A stretch of DNA of 64,000 nucleotides from an uncultured Microbacteriaceae bacterium (GCA_947487835.1 CANKXX010000002.1:616094-680093); one strand, 5' to 3'. Counted from the first letter of the stretch, positions 41,178-49,445 are shown. A program made the numbers and translations. Notes: generated by a model not told the origin, from the letters alone.

Positions 41178-42509
41178 ATGACCCCATCCCTCGGGCGCCC
41201 CGCGCCCCGTTTCGCCCGCGGCGCCACCATCCTCGCCGCGGCATCCGCCGTCGGACTCGTGCTCACGGGCTGTGCGGGCGGATCCGTGACCGGCAACAGC
41301 GGCGGCGCGGCCGGCGGTGCCACGGAGATCCTCGTCTGGACCCACTACACGGGCGACGCGGGCAAGACGGTCGAGGAGATCGCGGACGGCTACAACGAGT
41401 CGCAGGACGAGTTCTCCGTGCGGATCCAGTACGGCGGCACCGGTGACCAGTTCACCCCGAAGCTGCTGAACGCGGTGAAGAACGAGCAGGGACCGAACCT
41501 CGTGCTCGGCGACGGCACGCCGCAGAAGCTCAGCCAGGTCGTGGAGACGGGCAAGGTGCTGCCGCTCGAGGACCTCCTGGCGTCCGAGGACTCGGAGATC
41601 ACCGCGGACAACTTCACCGAGGGCATGCTCTCCACCGGCACGATCGACGGCACGATCTACTCACTGCCGTCCGACGGCGGCGACTACGGCCTCATCTACA
41701 ACAAGGCGATGTTCGAGGAGGCCGGCATCGATGAGCCGCCGGCCACCTGGGACGAGGTCGCGGAGGTCGCGACGACGCTGACCAAGGACGACAAGTACGG
41801 CATCTACCTGCCCATCGGCACGGGGGAGTGGCCGGTCTTCACCTGGCAGACGATGCTGTGGGGCGCCGGCGGCGACTTCCTCAACGAGGACAACACCGAG
41901 GTCGCCTTCAACTCGCCCGAGGGCGTGCAGGCGCTCACCGTGTGGACCGACCTCGTGAAGAACGGGCAGGCCTACCCGCAGAGCCTCGCGACGGGCAGCG
42001 ACAACCAGGGCATGGCGGCGTTCAGCACCGGCAAGGTGGCCATGATCATCACCGGCGCCTACAACCTCGGCCTCCTCGCGGACGGCGTCGGCGAGGAGAA
42101 CGTCGGCGTCGCCCCGTTCCCGACCGTCGTCGAGCCGGCCATGAACATCGGCACCAACAACTCCTACCTGCTCGACGGCACGGAGGAGCAGGAGGCCGGC
42201 GCATGGGACTTCCTGCAGTACACGCTCTCGCCCGACGTGCAGGCGGAGTGGGACATCGCGACCGGGTATCTCCCCACCAACAAGGAGACGACCGAGACCG
42301 AGACATACCAGGCATACCTCGCGGAGAACCCCGAGATCGAGGTGTTCGTGAAGCAGCTCGAGTACGCGAAGGCGCGCCCCTCGATCCTCGCCTACGACGA
42401 GATCAGCAGCGCCCTCGCGACCGAGATCGAGAAGGCGCTGCTCGGCAAGGTGACGCCGGAGCAGGCGCTGCAGACGGCCGCCGAGAACGGCCAGAAGGCG
42501 CTCGACTGA
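41178..42509 (+). CDS. ABC sugar-binding lipoprotein (CUT1)
   Basis: The 443-residue protein has a lipoprotein signal with lipobox 'LTGC', mature from about Cys32. A Gly/Ser linker precedes the family 1 solute-binding domain: 'EILVWTHYTGDAGKTVEEIA', 'PNLVLGDGTPQKLSQVVETG', 'YGLIYNKAMFEEAGIDEPPA' and 'GKVAMIITGAYNLG'. It resembles glycerol-phosphate/maltose-type binding proteins; the ligand is not evident. GGAGAG lies seven bases before ATG 41178. A stem-loop follows 15 bases after the stop, which could raise its mRNA level above that of the downstream enzymes. Confidence 0.9.
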   Translation: MTPSLGRPAPRFARGATILAAASAVGLVLTGCAGGSVTGNSGGAAGGATEILVWTHYTGDAGKTVEEIADGYNESQDEFSVRIQYGGTGDQFTPKLLNAVKNEQGPNLVLGDGTPQKLSQVVETGKVLPLEDLLASEDSEITADNFTEGMLSTGTIDGTIYSLPSDGGDYGLIYNKAMFEEAGIDEPPATWDEVAEVATTLTKDDKYGIYLPIGTGEWPVFTWQTMLWGAGGDFLNEDNTEVAFNSPEGVQALTVWTDLVKNGQAYPQSLATGSDNQGMAAFSTGKVAMIITGAYNLGLLADGVGEENVGVAPFPTVVEPAMNIGTNNSYLLDGTEEQEAGAWDFLQYTLSPDVQAEWDIATGYLPTNKETTETETYQAYLAENPEIEVFVKQLEYAKARPSILAYDEISSALATEIEKALLGKVTPEQALQTAAENGQKALD

Positions 42510-42523
42510 CGCACGACTGATTG

Positions 42524-42560
42524 GCTGGGGGAGGGGACGCACCGCGGACCCTCCCTCAGC
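42524..42560 (+). terminator. Intra-operon stem-loop after the binding protein gene
   Basis: GCTGGGGGAGGG (42524-42535) pairs with CCCTCCCTCAGC (42549-42560) with one wobble and a 13-base loop. The next gene follows on the same strand after 63 bases, so this is more likely a partial terminator or an mRNA-stabilising 3' end than a full stop. Confidence 0.65.
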
Positions 42561-42623
42561 ACCCTGGAAGACCGGGGCGCCGCGGTTCGGCGCGAGAACG
42601 TCGCAAGGAAGGACATCCGCCTC

Positions 42624-43613
42624 ATGGGCAACTACACGGTCGGCCTCGTGGGGGCCGGCGGCATCGCCAACTCCCACCTCCCCGCATGGCTCGCGCTGGG
42701 GGTGGATGTCGTGGTGTTCTCCATCGACGGCGCAGCACCGGCGCTCGTCGAGCGCCACGGCGGCGGCCGGGTGGTGGACTCCTACGCCGATCTGCTGGCG
42801 GTCAGCGACGCGGTCGACATCTGCACCCCGACCTTCACCCACAGGGACCTCGTGATCGAGGCCGCCGAGGCGGGCAAGAACATCGTCTGCGAGAAGCCGC
42901 TCGCGCTCAGCGAGGCCGACACGACCGCGATGATCGAGGCGTGCGACCGGGCGGGCGTGCAGCTCTATCCCGCGCACGTCGTGCGCTTCTTCCCGGAGTA
43001 CGTCGCCATGCACGACGCCATCACCGACGGCGGCATCGGCACGCTCGCGGTGCAGCGCTTCCTGCGCGCCGGATCCGCGCCCGCCGCCCCCTGGTTCTCG
43101 CAGAAGGAGCTGTCGGGCGGTCTCGTGATGGATCAGATGATCCACGACCTCGACTTCGCCCGCTGGAACGCCGGCGAGGTGACCTCGGTCTACGCGACCG
43201 AGTCGCCGTCGCTTCGCGAGGACGGCGCACCCGAGCCGCTGACCGCGCAGGTCATCCTCACCCACGAGTCGGGCACCGTGAGCTACGTCACCGGGGTGTG
43301 GAGCCGCAAGCCGATCGCGTTCCAGACCCGGTTCGAGGTCGCGGGCGACGGGGGGCTCCTGCAGCACGACTCGCTCGGCAACCCCCCGATCGCCTTCAAC
43401 GGCAGCACGGACGAGGTCTCCGGCTACCAGCCGACCACGCGCTTCAGCGAGAGCCCGTACCTGACCGAGATCCGCGAGTTCCACCAGGCCTTCCTCGGCG
43501 GACCCGCCCCGCGCGTCGATGCGGCGGACGGCCTCGCCGCGGTCGCCATCGCGGCGGCCGCGCTCCGGTCGATCGAGACCTCCGCGCCCGTCAGCATGGC
43601 CACGAACCGATGA
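42624..43613 (+). CDS. Gfo/Idh/MocA family oxidoreductase 1
   Basis: The 329-residue protein has the Rossmann start 'VGLVGAGGIANSHLPAW' and the family Lys in 'NIVCEKPLALSEADTTAM' (EKP motif). A C-terminal alpha/beta domain contains 'DQMIHDLDFARWNAGEV', where His is the usual catalytic base. It oxidises or reduces a sugar or cyclitol hydroxyl using NAD(P). With the second dehydrogenase next door it probably converts the imported sugar in two steps, for example through a keto intermediate. The exact substrate is unknown. The start is ATG 42624 with AAGGA upstream. Confidence 0.88.
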   Translation: MGNYTVGLVGAGGIANSHLPAWLALGVDVVVFSIDGAAPALVERHGGGRVVDSYADLLAVSDAVDICTPTFTHRDLVIEAAEAGKNIVCEKPLALSEADTTAMIEACDRAGVQLYPAHVVRFFPEYVAMHDAITDGGIGTLAVQRFLRAGSAPAAPWFSQKELSGGLVMDQMIHDLDFARWNAGEVTSVYATESPSLREDGAPEPLTAQVILTHESGTVSYVTGVWSRKPIAFQTRFEVAGDGGLLQHDSLGNPPIAFNGSTDEVSGYQPTTRFSESPYLTEIREFHQAFLGGPAPRVDAADGLAAVAIAAAALRSIETSAPVSMATNR

Positions 43614-43624
43614 GAGACGAACCC

Positions 43625-44650
43625 ATGAAGATCGCCGTGATGTCCTTCGCCCACACTCACGCCCTCAGCTACGTGCGGCTGCTCGCCGGCATGCCGGGCA
43701 TCGAGCTCCGCGCCTCCGACCCCGACCACGGCGACCGGCCGGCGGGGGAGAGCGGGGGCGCGGCGCTCGCGGCCGAGCTCGGCGTCGACTACGCCGACAG
43801 CTACGAGGAGCTGCTCGCCTGGCAGCCGGATGCCGTCGTGATCTGCTCCGAGAACACCAAGCACCGCGACGACGTGCTCCGCGCGGCCGCCGCCGGGGCG
43901 CACGTCCTGTGCGAGAAGCCGCTGGCGACGACGTCCGAGGACGCCGAGGCCATGGTGCAGGCCTGCGAGGAGGCCGGGGTGAACCTCATGGTCGCCTTCC
44001 CCGTGCGGTTCTCGCCGGCCTTCCTGGCCCTCAAGGAGCAGTACGACGCGGGGCTGCTCGGCAACATCTACGGGGTGTCCGGCACGAACAACGGCAAGAT
44101 CCCCGGCGAGCGCTCCTGGTTCACCGACCCCGAGCTCGCGGGCGGCGGCGCCCTCACCGACCACGTCGTGCACATCGCGGACATGCTCGACGCCCTGTTC
44201 GGCGGCGCGACCGCCACCCGGGTGTACGCCACGGCGAACGACTTCTTCGGCGGTGACCCGCGGGTCGAGACCGGCGGCCTCGTGTCCATCACGTACGAGA
44301 ACGGCGTGTCCGCGGTCATCGACTGCAGCTGGTCCCGCCCCGCCTCCTACCCGGTCTGGGGCGGCCTCACCCTGCACCTCGTCACGGACGCCGGCCTCGT
44401 GGACGTGAACCCGTTCGCGCAGCGCGTCGACGGCTTCTCCCAGGACGCGAGGAACGCGCTGTGGCTGGGCTACGGCACCAACTCCGACGAGCTGATGCTC
44501 GCCGAGTTCCTCACCGCCATCCGCGAGGGCCGTCGCCCGCAGCCGGACGGTCAGCTGGGCTGCCGCACGGTGCGCATCGTGGAGGCGGCCTACCGATCGG
44601 TCGACACGGGCGGGATCGTGGAGACAACCCGGGACAGCGCCCGCGCGTGA
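43625..44650 (+). CDS. Gfo/Idh/MocA family oxidoreductase 2
   Basis: The 341-residue protein begins 'MKIAVMSFAHTHALSYVRLL', an atypical Rossmann start in which the usual GxGxxG is replaced by SFAHTHA. It keeps 'AHVLCEKPLATTSEDAEAMV' and 'GGALTDHVVHIADMLDALFG' with the catalytic His. The missing glycine motif is seen in a subgroup of the family, so cofactor binding may differ. ATG 43625 is chosen; ATG 43610 overlaps the previous stop in ATGA and would add five residues. Either way it is coupled to the first dehydrogenase and overlaps the ROK gene by four bases. Confidence 0.87.
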   Translation: MKIAVMSFAHTHALSYVRLLAGMPGIELRASDPDHGDRPAGESGGAALAAELGVDYADSYEELLAWQPDAVVICSENTKHRDDVLRAAAAGAHVLCEKPLATTSEDAEAMVQACEEAGVNLMVAFPVRFSPAFLALKEQYDAGLLGNIYGVSGTNNGKIPGERSWFTDPELAGGGALTDHVVHIADMLDALFGGATATRVYATANDFFGGDPRVETGGLVSITYENGVSAVIDCSWSRPASYPVWGGLTLHLVTDAGLVDVNPFAQRVDGFSQDARNALWLGYGTNSDELMLAEFLTAIREGRRPQPDGQLGCRTVRIVEAAYRSVDTGGIVETTRDSARA

Positions 44651-45639
44651 GCGGGGACACGGGGGCATCCACGCCGACCCTTCCACTCGGGGGCATGGGG
44701 ATCGGCGGCGCAAAAGTGCTTCGCGGGGCGATCTCCCTCGGCATCGATGTCGGCGGCACCAAGATCCACGCGGTGGCGATCGACGAGCGCCGGCGGGTGC
44801 GGGCGGAGTACCAGCAGCCGTCCGGGCAGGGCGAGAGCGCGCTGCTGGAGAGCCTCGCGCACACCGTCGAGGTGCTCGTGCGGACGGTGGGGATCGGCGT
44901 CCACGACGTCGAGTCCATCGGGATCGGCGTGCCGGGTCTTGTGGATCGCGCGACCGGCCGCGTCCGCAACGCGGTGAACCTCGGCGTGTCCGACCTCGCG
45001 CTCGGTCCGCTGCTGTCCGAGCGGCTGCGGCTTCCCGTGACCCTCGAGAACGACGTGAACGTCGCGGCGATCGGCGCCTCTCTCGTCCGCACGCCCGCGG
45101 TCGGCTCGCTCGCCTACCTCAACGTCGGCACCGGGATCGCCGCCGGCCTCGTGCTGGGCGGGCGCGTGTGGCCGGGGGCCCGCGGCTTCGCCGGCGAGAT
45201 CGGCCACGTGCCGCTCGACCACGACGGCCTGCTCTGCCCCTGCGGGCAGCGTGGCTGCATCGAGACCATCGCCTCGGGCTCGGGCATCTCCCGCGCCTGG
45301 CCCACGTCGCATCCCGTGCCCGTGCTCGACCTGCTCGACGCGGTCGCCGACGGCGATCCGCGGGCCGCCGAGGTGTGGGGAACGGTCACCCGCACCCTGG
45401 CGCGAGCGGTGCAGATGCTCGCCGCCGCGTATGACCCGGAGGCCATCGTGCTCGGCGGGGGCATCAGCCGGGTCGGGACGCCGCTGCTCGACGGCGTGAC
45501 GGCGGCGCTGCGCGAGCAGGCGACCCGATCCGCGTTTCTCACCGCGCTGGGCAGCGCGGACCGGCTGAGCCTGCTCGAGGACGCGGACCACGTGGCGCCG
45601 ATCGGCGCCGCCGTGGTCGGCTCGACCCCCGCTGCCTGA
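44647..45639 (+). CDS. ROK family sugar kinase
   Basis: The 330-residue protein has the ATP loop 'LGIDVGGTKIHAVAIDE', the sugar-site 'LENDVNVAAIGASL', and the ROK zinc motif 'CPCGQRGCIETIASGSG'. A second phosphate loop 'IVLGGGISRVGTPLL' is also present. There is no N-terminal DNA-binding domain, so this is a kinase (glucokinase or N-acyl-hexosamine kinase type), not a ROK repressor. It would phosphorylate the sugar produced by the two dehydrogenases or set free from the imported compound. GTG 44647 overlaps the preceding stop (GTGA). It is the last gene of the operon; a family B palindrome follows. Confidence 0.88.
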   Translation: MSGDTGASTPTLPLGGMGIGGAKVLRGAISLGIDVGGTKIHAVAIDERRRVRAEYQQPSGQGESALLESLAHTVEVLVRTVGIGVHDVESIGIGVPGLVDRATGRVRNAVNLGVSDLALGPLLSERLRLPVTLENDVNVAAIGASLVRTPAVGSLAYLNVGTGIAAGLVLGGRVWPGARGFAGEIGHVPLDHDGLLCPCGQRGCIETIASGSGISRAWPTSHPVPVLDLLDAVADGDPRAAEVWGTVTRTLARAVQMLAAAYDPEAIVLGGGISRVGTPLLDGVTAALREQATRSAFLTALGSADRLSLLEDADHVAPIGAAVVGSTPAA

Positions 45640-45682
45640 GCCGCCGCCCCGCTCCGGGGTCTTCGCTGCGTCTGCATCCGCT

Positions 45683-45745
45683 CCTGCCCAGGCAGAAGGA
45701 TCCTGCCCAGCTTCACGCTGCGCAGGATCCTTCTGCCTGGGCAGG
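45683..45745. repeat. Repeat family B palindrome, copy 3
   Basis: Arms 45683-45710 and 45718-45745 start CCTGCCCAGGCAGAAGGATC and its complement, with one mismatch in 28 base pairs and a seven-base loop CTTCACG. It lies between the convergent ROK kinase and GyrI-like genes, where it could act as a bidirectional terminator. Confidence 0.88.
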
Positions 45746-45835
45746 GGCGCGAGGACGGCGACGCTGCAGGGGCGTCGGGACGGCAATGCGGCAGGGGCGC
45801 GGGGCCGGCAACGCGGCGGGGGCGTGGGGACGGCG
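45741..45835. repeat. 25-bp tandem repeat next to palindrome copy 3
   Basis: Units of 25 bases beginning GCAGGGGCG run at 45741-45765, 45766-45790 and 45791-45815, with a partial fourth to 45835. The first unit begins inside the right arm of the palindrome. The array ends four bases before the stop of the GyrI-like gene. Confidence 0.75.
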
Positions 45836-45838
45836 TCC

Positions 45839-46447
45839 CTACGCCGGGCGCCGGCGGACCGGTTGGCGCAGGATCGTGCGCAGCTTCTCGGGTGCGACCC
45901 GGCGCGGGTCGCTGAGGTAGATCTCGTGGTGGTCGCCGGTCTCCTCGAGCCCCTCCGCGGGAAGGAACTCGTCGTGCAGCCTGGCGATGGTCGGCGCTTC
46001 CGCGTCGTACCCGCCGAGGTGGAGGGTCTGCACGCTGAGCCCCTCCTCGTAGTCCTGGACCCGCAGCTCGACGGCGGCGTGGCCCTTCGCACCCGCCCGC
46101 CGCAGGGCCTCGCCCAGCATCGCCGTGTCCAGCCAGTCCGGCTGCCGGATCATCATGGTCCAGCCCCAGGCGGCGCGGTCGGAGAAGTCGTGGCCCTCGG
46201 ATCGCCACAGCCCCTCGAGCGGCAGGACGACGTAGTCACGCCCCAGCTCCCCCTTGCTGAGGAACTTCGCCGCGTAGCTCGCGGCGTAGAGCGCCGCCAC
46301 CGCGGACGCGTACTCGGGCGCGGTGTTCGGGTCGCCCCGGCCGTCAACGGCGAGGAACCCGAACGCCGGCACCTCCACGATCGAGAAGGCCCCGGGCTTC
46401 GGCGCGTACAGGTCGCGGCGCTCGGCCCGCAGGTCCACCTTGTCCAC
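45839..46447 (-). CDS. GyrI-like small-molecule-binding domain protein
   Basis: The 202-residue protein follows the GyrI-like (SOUL/AraC effector-type) pattern seen in stand-alone actinobacterial proteins: 'DLYAPKPGAFSIVEVPAFGF', 'LAVDGRGDPNTAPEYASAVA', 'YVVLPLEGLWR' and 'WGWTMMIRQPDWLD'. It ends with 'DEFLPAEGLEETGDHHEIYL'. These domains bind hydrophobic small molecules, and some hydrolyse cyclopropanoid cyanides, but no role is known here. GGAGG lies seven bases before GTG 46447. The last residues are Arg-rich. It is divergent from the arsC-like gene. Confidence 0.75.
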   Translation of the reverse strand: MDKVDLRAERRDLYAPKPGAFSIVEVPAFGFLAVDGRGDPNTAPEYASAVAALYAASYAAKFLSKGELGRDYVVLPLEGLWRSEGHDFSDRAAWGWTMMIRQPDWLDTAMLGEALRRAGAKGHAAVELRVQDYEEGLSVQTLHLGGYDAEAPTIARLHDEFLPAEGLEETGDHHEIYLSDPRRVAPEKLRTILRQPVRRRPA

Positions 46448-46565
46448 GCGTCGTCCTCCCGCCCTCACCGCATCACGGGCGCCCGACGCACCTGATTCGC
46501 GGCCGCCGGGATCCGCTTTCCGCCTCACGTTATCCCCGTGCGCCGGGACGCGGAAGAATGACCGC

Positions 46566-46976
46566 ATGACCGACTCCAAGCCCACCGTCCTGTTCGTCTG
46601 CGTGCACAACGCCGGACGCTCCCAAATGGCGGCCGGCTACCTCGCCGCCCTGTCCGGTGGACGCGTCGACGTGCTCTCGGCCGGCTCGGAGCCGAAGGAC
46701 CGGATCAACCCGACGGCGATCGAGGCGATGGCCGAGGAGGGCATCGACATCGCGGGCAGCACCCCGAAGATCCTGACCGTCGAGGCGGTCAGGGAGTCCG
46801 ACGTCGTCATCACGATGGGCTGCGGCGACGCCTGCCCGATCTTCCCCGGCAAGCGCTACGAGGACTGGGAGCTCGAGGACCCGGCCGGTAAGGACATCGT
46901 CACCGTCCGCCGCGTCCGCGACGACATCCGCGGCCGCATCGAGACCCTCCTGTCGGAGATCCTCCCCGCCTCCTGA
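46566..46976 (+). CDS. arsC: Low-molecular-weight phosphatase / arsenate reductase
   Basis: The 136-residue protein has the P-loop 'VCVHNAGRSQMAAGYLAAL' (Cys12-X5-Arg18) and the arsenate-reductase-type end 'TMGCGDACPIFPGKRYEDWE' followed by 'LEDPAGK'. In actinobacteria such proteins couple to mycothiol and mycoredoxin or to thioredoxin to reduce arsenate; mshC in this window shows mycothiol is made. No arsenite pump or ArsR is adjacent, so a general LMW phosphatase role is possible. The start is ATG 46566. The stop codon is part of a short hairpin. Confidence 0.82.
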   Translation: MTDSKPTVLFVCVHNAGRSQMAAGYLAALSGGRVDVLSAGSEPKDRINPTAIEAMAEEGIDIAGSTPKILTVEAVRESDVVITMGCGDACPIFPGKRYEDWELEDPAGKDIVTVRRVRDDIRGRIETLLSEILPAS

Positions 46977-46990
46977 CCGGCGACCGGTCA
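46974..46990. terminator. Short hairpin over the arsC-like stop codon
   Basis: TGACCGG (46974-46980) pairs exactly with CCGGTCA (46984-46990) over a three-base loop, and the TGA is the stop codon itself. It lies between two convergent genes. The seven-pair stem makes it a modest terminator candidate. Confidence 0.4.
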
Positions 46991-47018
46991 CGTCGACGAG
47001 CCTGCCGGCCTCCCGCGC

Positions 47019-47426
47019 TCAGCCGAGGGAGGAGAGCAGCGCCGCGCACGCCGCCTCGCACCGACGGCAGCTCTCCGCGCAGACACGGCAGTGCTCGTGC
47101 ATGTCCGCATGCTTCTCGCACTCGGTCGCGCACGCCGCGCAGGCCGCCCGGCACGCCTCCAGAACGGCCCGGAGGACGGAGGCGTCACCGGCCGTGCGGC
47201 GCGACGTGATCGCCGCCGCGGTCCCGCAGACGTCCGCGCAGTCGAGGTTGGTGCAGATGCAGGTACGCAGGTCGGCGACCATCTCCTCGTTCAGACAGGC
47301 GTCCGCGCAGGACGTGCACGACTGGATGCAGTCCAGGCAGGCGTCGATGCAGGCGGCGAGCGTTTCGGCCTCGGCGCCGTCGACCCCTCGAGGATGCGTG
47401 CGGATCATGTCGAGCGTCGCGGTCAT
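47019..47426 (-). CDS. Cys-rich four-helix copper-binding protein (DUF326/Csp-like)
   Basis: The 135-residue protein contains 19 cysteines, many in CxxC or CxxxC spacing along helices ('CIDACLDCIQSCTSCADAC', 'CRAACAACATEC', 'CRVCAESCRRCEAAC'). This is the DUF326 pattern of cytosolic copper storage proteins (Csp3-type), in which thiolates lining a four-helix bundle hold many Cu(I) ions. No signal peptide is visible, so it should be cytosolic. The neighbouring arsC-like gene fits a metal/metalloid theme, but no copper exporter or CsoR is nearby. The start is ATG 47426. Confidence 0.87.
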   Translation of the reverse strand: MTATLDMIRTHPRGVDGAEAETLAACIDACLDCIQSCTSCADACLNEEMVADLRTCICTNLDCADVCGTAAAITSRRTAGDASVLRAVLEACRAACAACATECEKHADMHEHCRVCAESCRRCEAACAALLSSLG

Positions 47427-47547
47427 CGCCGGCTCCTCGGTCTCGGATCGCGCCGCACCCGCCGCAGCGCCCTACTTCCCGGATCTACTCCTCCGCGCCC
47501 GGCCGGGTAAGGGGCATGCCGCGCAATCCCGGCTCCCCGTCAGCCCG

Positions 47548-48150
47548 CTACTTCGTCGAGGCGGGGTCGCTGTCACCGATGTGGCCCGGGGCGTTCACGG
47601 ACAGCACCCGCTGCACGAAGGCGCAGTACTCGTCCATGTAGTGCGCGAGGAACGCCCTCGTGTCCTCGTTCAGGATCTCCCCGTCCTCGCCGAACGACTC
47701 CGAGTCGAAGCGGATGTACGCCTCGGGGGAGTTGAGCTGGGGCGCGTCCAGGAAGCTCAGCACGCTCCGCATCGACGACTGCATCACGGCGGTTCCGATG
47801 CCGCCCGGGGAGGCGCCGGTGATGCCGGTGGGCTTGCGTGCGAACGAGTTCGTGCCCCACGGCCGGGAGCCCCAGTCGATGGCGTTCTTGAGCGCCCCGG
47901 GGATGGATCGGTTGTATTCGGGCGAGATGAACAGGATGCCGTCGGACGCCTCGATGGCGTCCTTCAGCGCGCGCCCCTCGGGCGGGAAGTCGGCGTCGAA
48001 GTCGGAGTTGTAGAGCGGCAGGTCCCGGATGGGGATCTCCGTGAACTCGAGCTCGTTGGGGGCGACGCTGATCAGCGCCTTCGAGAGCGTGCGGTTGATC
48101 GAGTTGCGGGCGAGACTGCCGACGAAATAACCGATCCTGTACGAGGCCAT
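47548..48150 (-). CDS. NADPH-dependent FMN reductase-like flavoprotein
   Basis: The 200-residue flavodoxin-fold protein has the phosphate loop 'VGSLARNSINRTLSKAL' and the flavin-site motif 'ISPEYNRSIPGALKNAIDW', standard for NADPH-dependent FMN/azo/quinone reductases. It would transfer hydride to FMN, quinones or nitro/azo compounds. ATG 48150 is chosen because GGAAGG lies nine bases before it; ATG 48159 directly abuts that site. A strong hairpin lies just upstream. Its neighbour on the same strand, an LLM-type monooxygenase, might use reduced flavin it provides, though the hairpin suggests separate transcripts. Confidence 0.87.
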   Translation of the reverse strand: MASYRIGYFVGSLARNSINRTLSKALISVAPNELEFTEIPIRDLPLYNSDFDADFPPEGRALKDAIEASDGILFISPEYNRSIPGALKNAIDWGSRPWGTNSFARKPTGITGASPGGIGTAVMQSSMRSVLSFLDAPQLNSPEAYIRFDSESFGEDGEILNEDTRAFLAHYMDEYCAFVQRVLSVNAPGHIGDSDPASTK

Positions 48151-48174
48151 GACCGTCATCCTTCCGAGCGGGGG

Positions 48175-48203
48175 CGGGGTGCCGCTTCGGCAGCGGCACC
48201 CCG
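48175..48203 (-). terminator. Hairpin terminator after the LLM oxidoreductase gene
   Basis: CGGGGTGCCGCT (48175-48186) pairs perfectly with AGCGGCACCCCG (48192-48203) over a five-base loop. It lies 82 bases past the minus-strand LLM gene and 25 bases before the flavin reductase start. Confidence 0.65.
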
Positions 48204-48284
48204 CACCGGTTGATGTGGTGTCCTGGCCCGGTCTAGCACCGGCCGGGCGGCGGCGCTAGGACGAGGGGGAAAGCGGAGGTCGCG

Positions 48285-49445
48285 CTACCGCGCCGCCACC
48301 GCCGCCTCGGCGGTGTGCCCGGTCCAGCTGTCCTCGCCGGCCACGTGCTCCGCGCTGACCGCGCCCTCGGCGCGGGCCCGCGCGACGCGCTCGGCGTGCG
48401 AGGGCGGGTTGCTCGGAACACCGGCGGGGCGCTTCGACTCGTTCTCGCGGCGAAGGGCGGGCACGATCTCCTCGGCGAGGATGTCGATCTGCTCGAGCAC
48501 CGTCTTCAGCGGGAGGCCGGCGTGGTCGATGAGGAACAGCTGGCGCTGGTAGTCGCCGACGTGTTCGCGCATGGCCGCGTAGCGGTCGATGACCTCCTGC
48601 GGGGAGCCCACCGTGAGCGGCGTCTGGGCGGTGAAGTCCTCCATCGAGGGACCGTGCCCGTAGACGGGCGCGTTGTCGAAGTAGGGGCGGAACTCGTCCT
48701 TCGCGGCCTGCGAGTTCTTGCGCGCGAAGAACTGGCCACCGAGGCCCACGGTCGCGTGGCTCGCCGGGCCGTGGCCGTAGTGCTCGAAGCGCTGGCGGTA
48801 GAGCCCGACCATCTGCTTCGTGTGCTCGACCGGCCAGAAGATGTTGTTGTGGAAGAAGCCGTCCCCGTAGTAGGCGGCCTGCTCCGCGATCTCGGGGCTG
48901 CGGATGCTGCCGTGCCAGACGAACGGCGGCACGCCGTCCAGGGGGCGCGGGGTGGCGGTGAAGCCCTGCAGCGGCGTGCGGAACGAGCCCTGCCAGTCGA
49001 CGACCTCCTCGTCCCAGAGCCGGCGCAGCAGCGCGTAGTTCTCCACGGCGAGGTTGAGGCCCTGGCGGATGTCCTTGCCGAACCAGGGGTACACGGGCCC
49101 GGTGTTGCCGCGGCCCATCATGAGGTCCATGCGGCCGTTCGAGATGACCTGAAGCATCGCGTAGTCCTCGGCGATCTTCACCGGGTCATTGGTCGTGATC
49201 AGCGTGGTCGACGTGGAGAGCACGATGTTCTTCGTGGTGCCCGCGAGGTAGCCCAGCATGGTCGTGGGCGAGGAGGCGACGAACGGCGGGTTGTGGTGCT
49301 CGCCCGTGGCGAAGACGTCGAGCCCGGCCTGGTCCGCGTGCTGGGCGATCGTGAGGATCGCCCGCGTCCGCTCGGTGTCGTTCGGCGTGCGGCCGGTGGT
49401 GGGGTCGGTCGTCACGTCGCTGACGGTGAAGATTCCGAACTGCAT
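48285..49445 (-). CDS. LLM-class flavin-dependent oxidoreductase (luciferase-like)
   Basis: The 386-residue protein begins 'MQFGIFTVSDVT' and has the bacterial luciferase-like barrel: 'FATGEHHNPPFVASSPTTML', 'DYAMLQVISNGRMDLMMGRG' and 'VWHGSIRSPEIAEQAAYYGD'. Members use FMNH2 and oxygen, or F420, to oxidise diverse substrates; the EHH and RMDLMMGRG motifs fit the FMN group. The substrate is unknown. The C-terminus carries an Ala/Glu-rich extension of about 40 residues beyond the usual 340. ATG 49445 is preceded by GAGTGAGCGAA. The downstream hairpin at 48175-48203 probably ends the transcript. Confidence 0.87.
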   Translation of the reverse strand: MQFGIFTVSDVTTDPTTGRTPNDTERTRAILTIAQHADQAGLDVFATGEHHNPPFVASSPTTMLGYLAGTTKNIVLSTSTTLITTNDPVKIAEDYAMLQVISNGRMDLMMGRGNTGPVYPWFGKDIRQGLNLAVENYALLRRLWDEEVVDWQGSFRTPLQGFTATPRPLDGVPPFVWHGSIRSPEIAEQAAYYGDGFFHNNIFWPVEHTKQMVGLYRQRFEHYGHGPASHATVGLGGQFFARKNSQAAKDEFRPYFDNAPVYGHGPSMEDFTAQTPLTVGSPQEVIDRYAAMREHVGDYQRQLFLIDHAGLPLKTVLEQIDILAEEIVPALRRENESKRPAGVPSNPPSHAERVARARAEGAVSAEHVAGEDSWTGHTAEAAVAAR

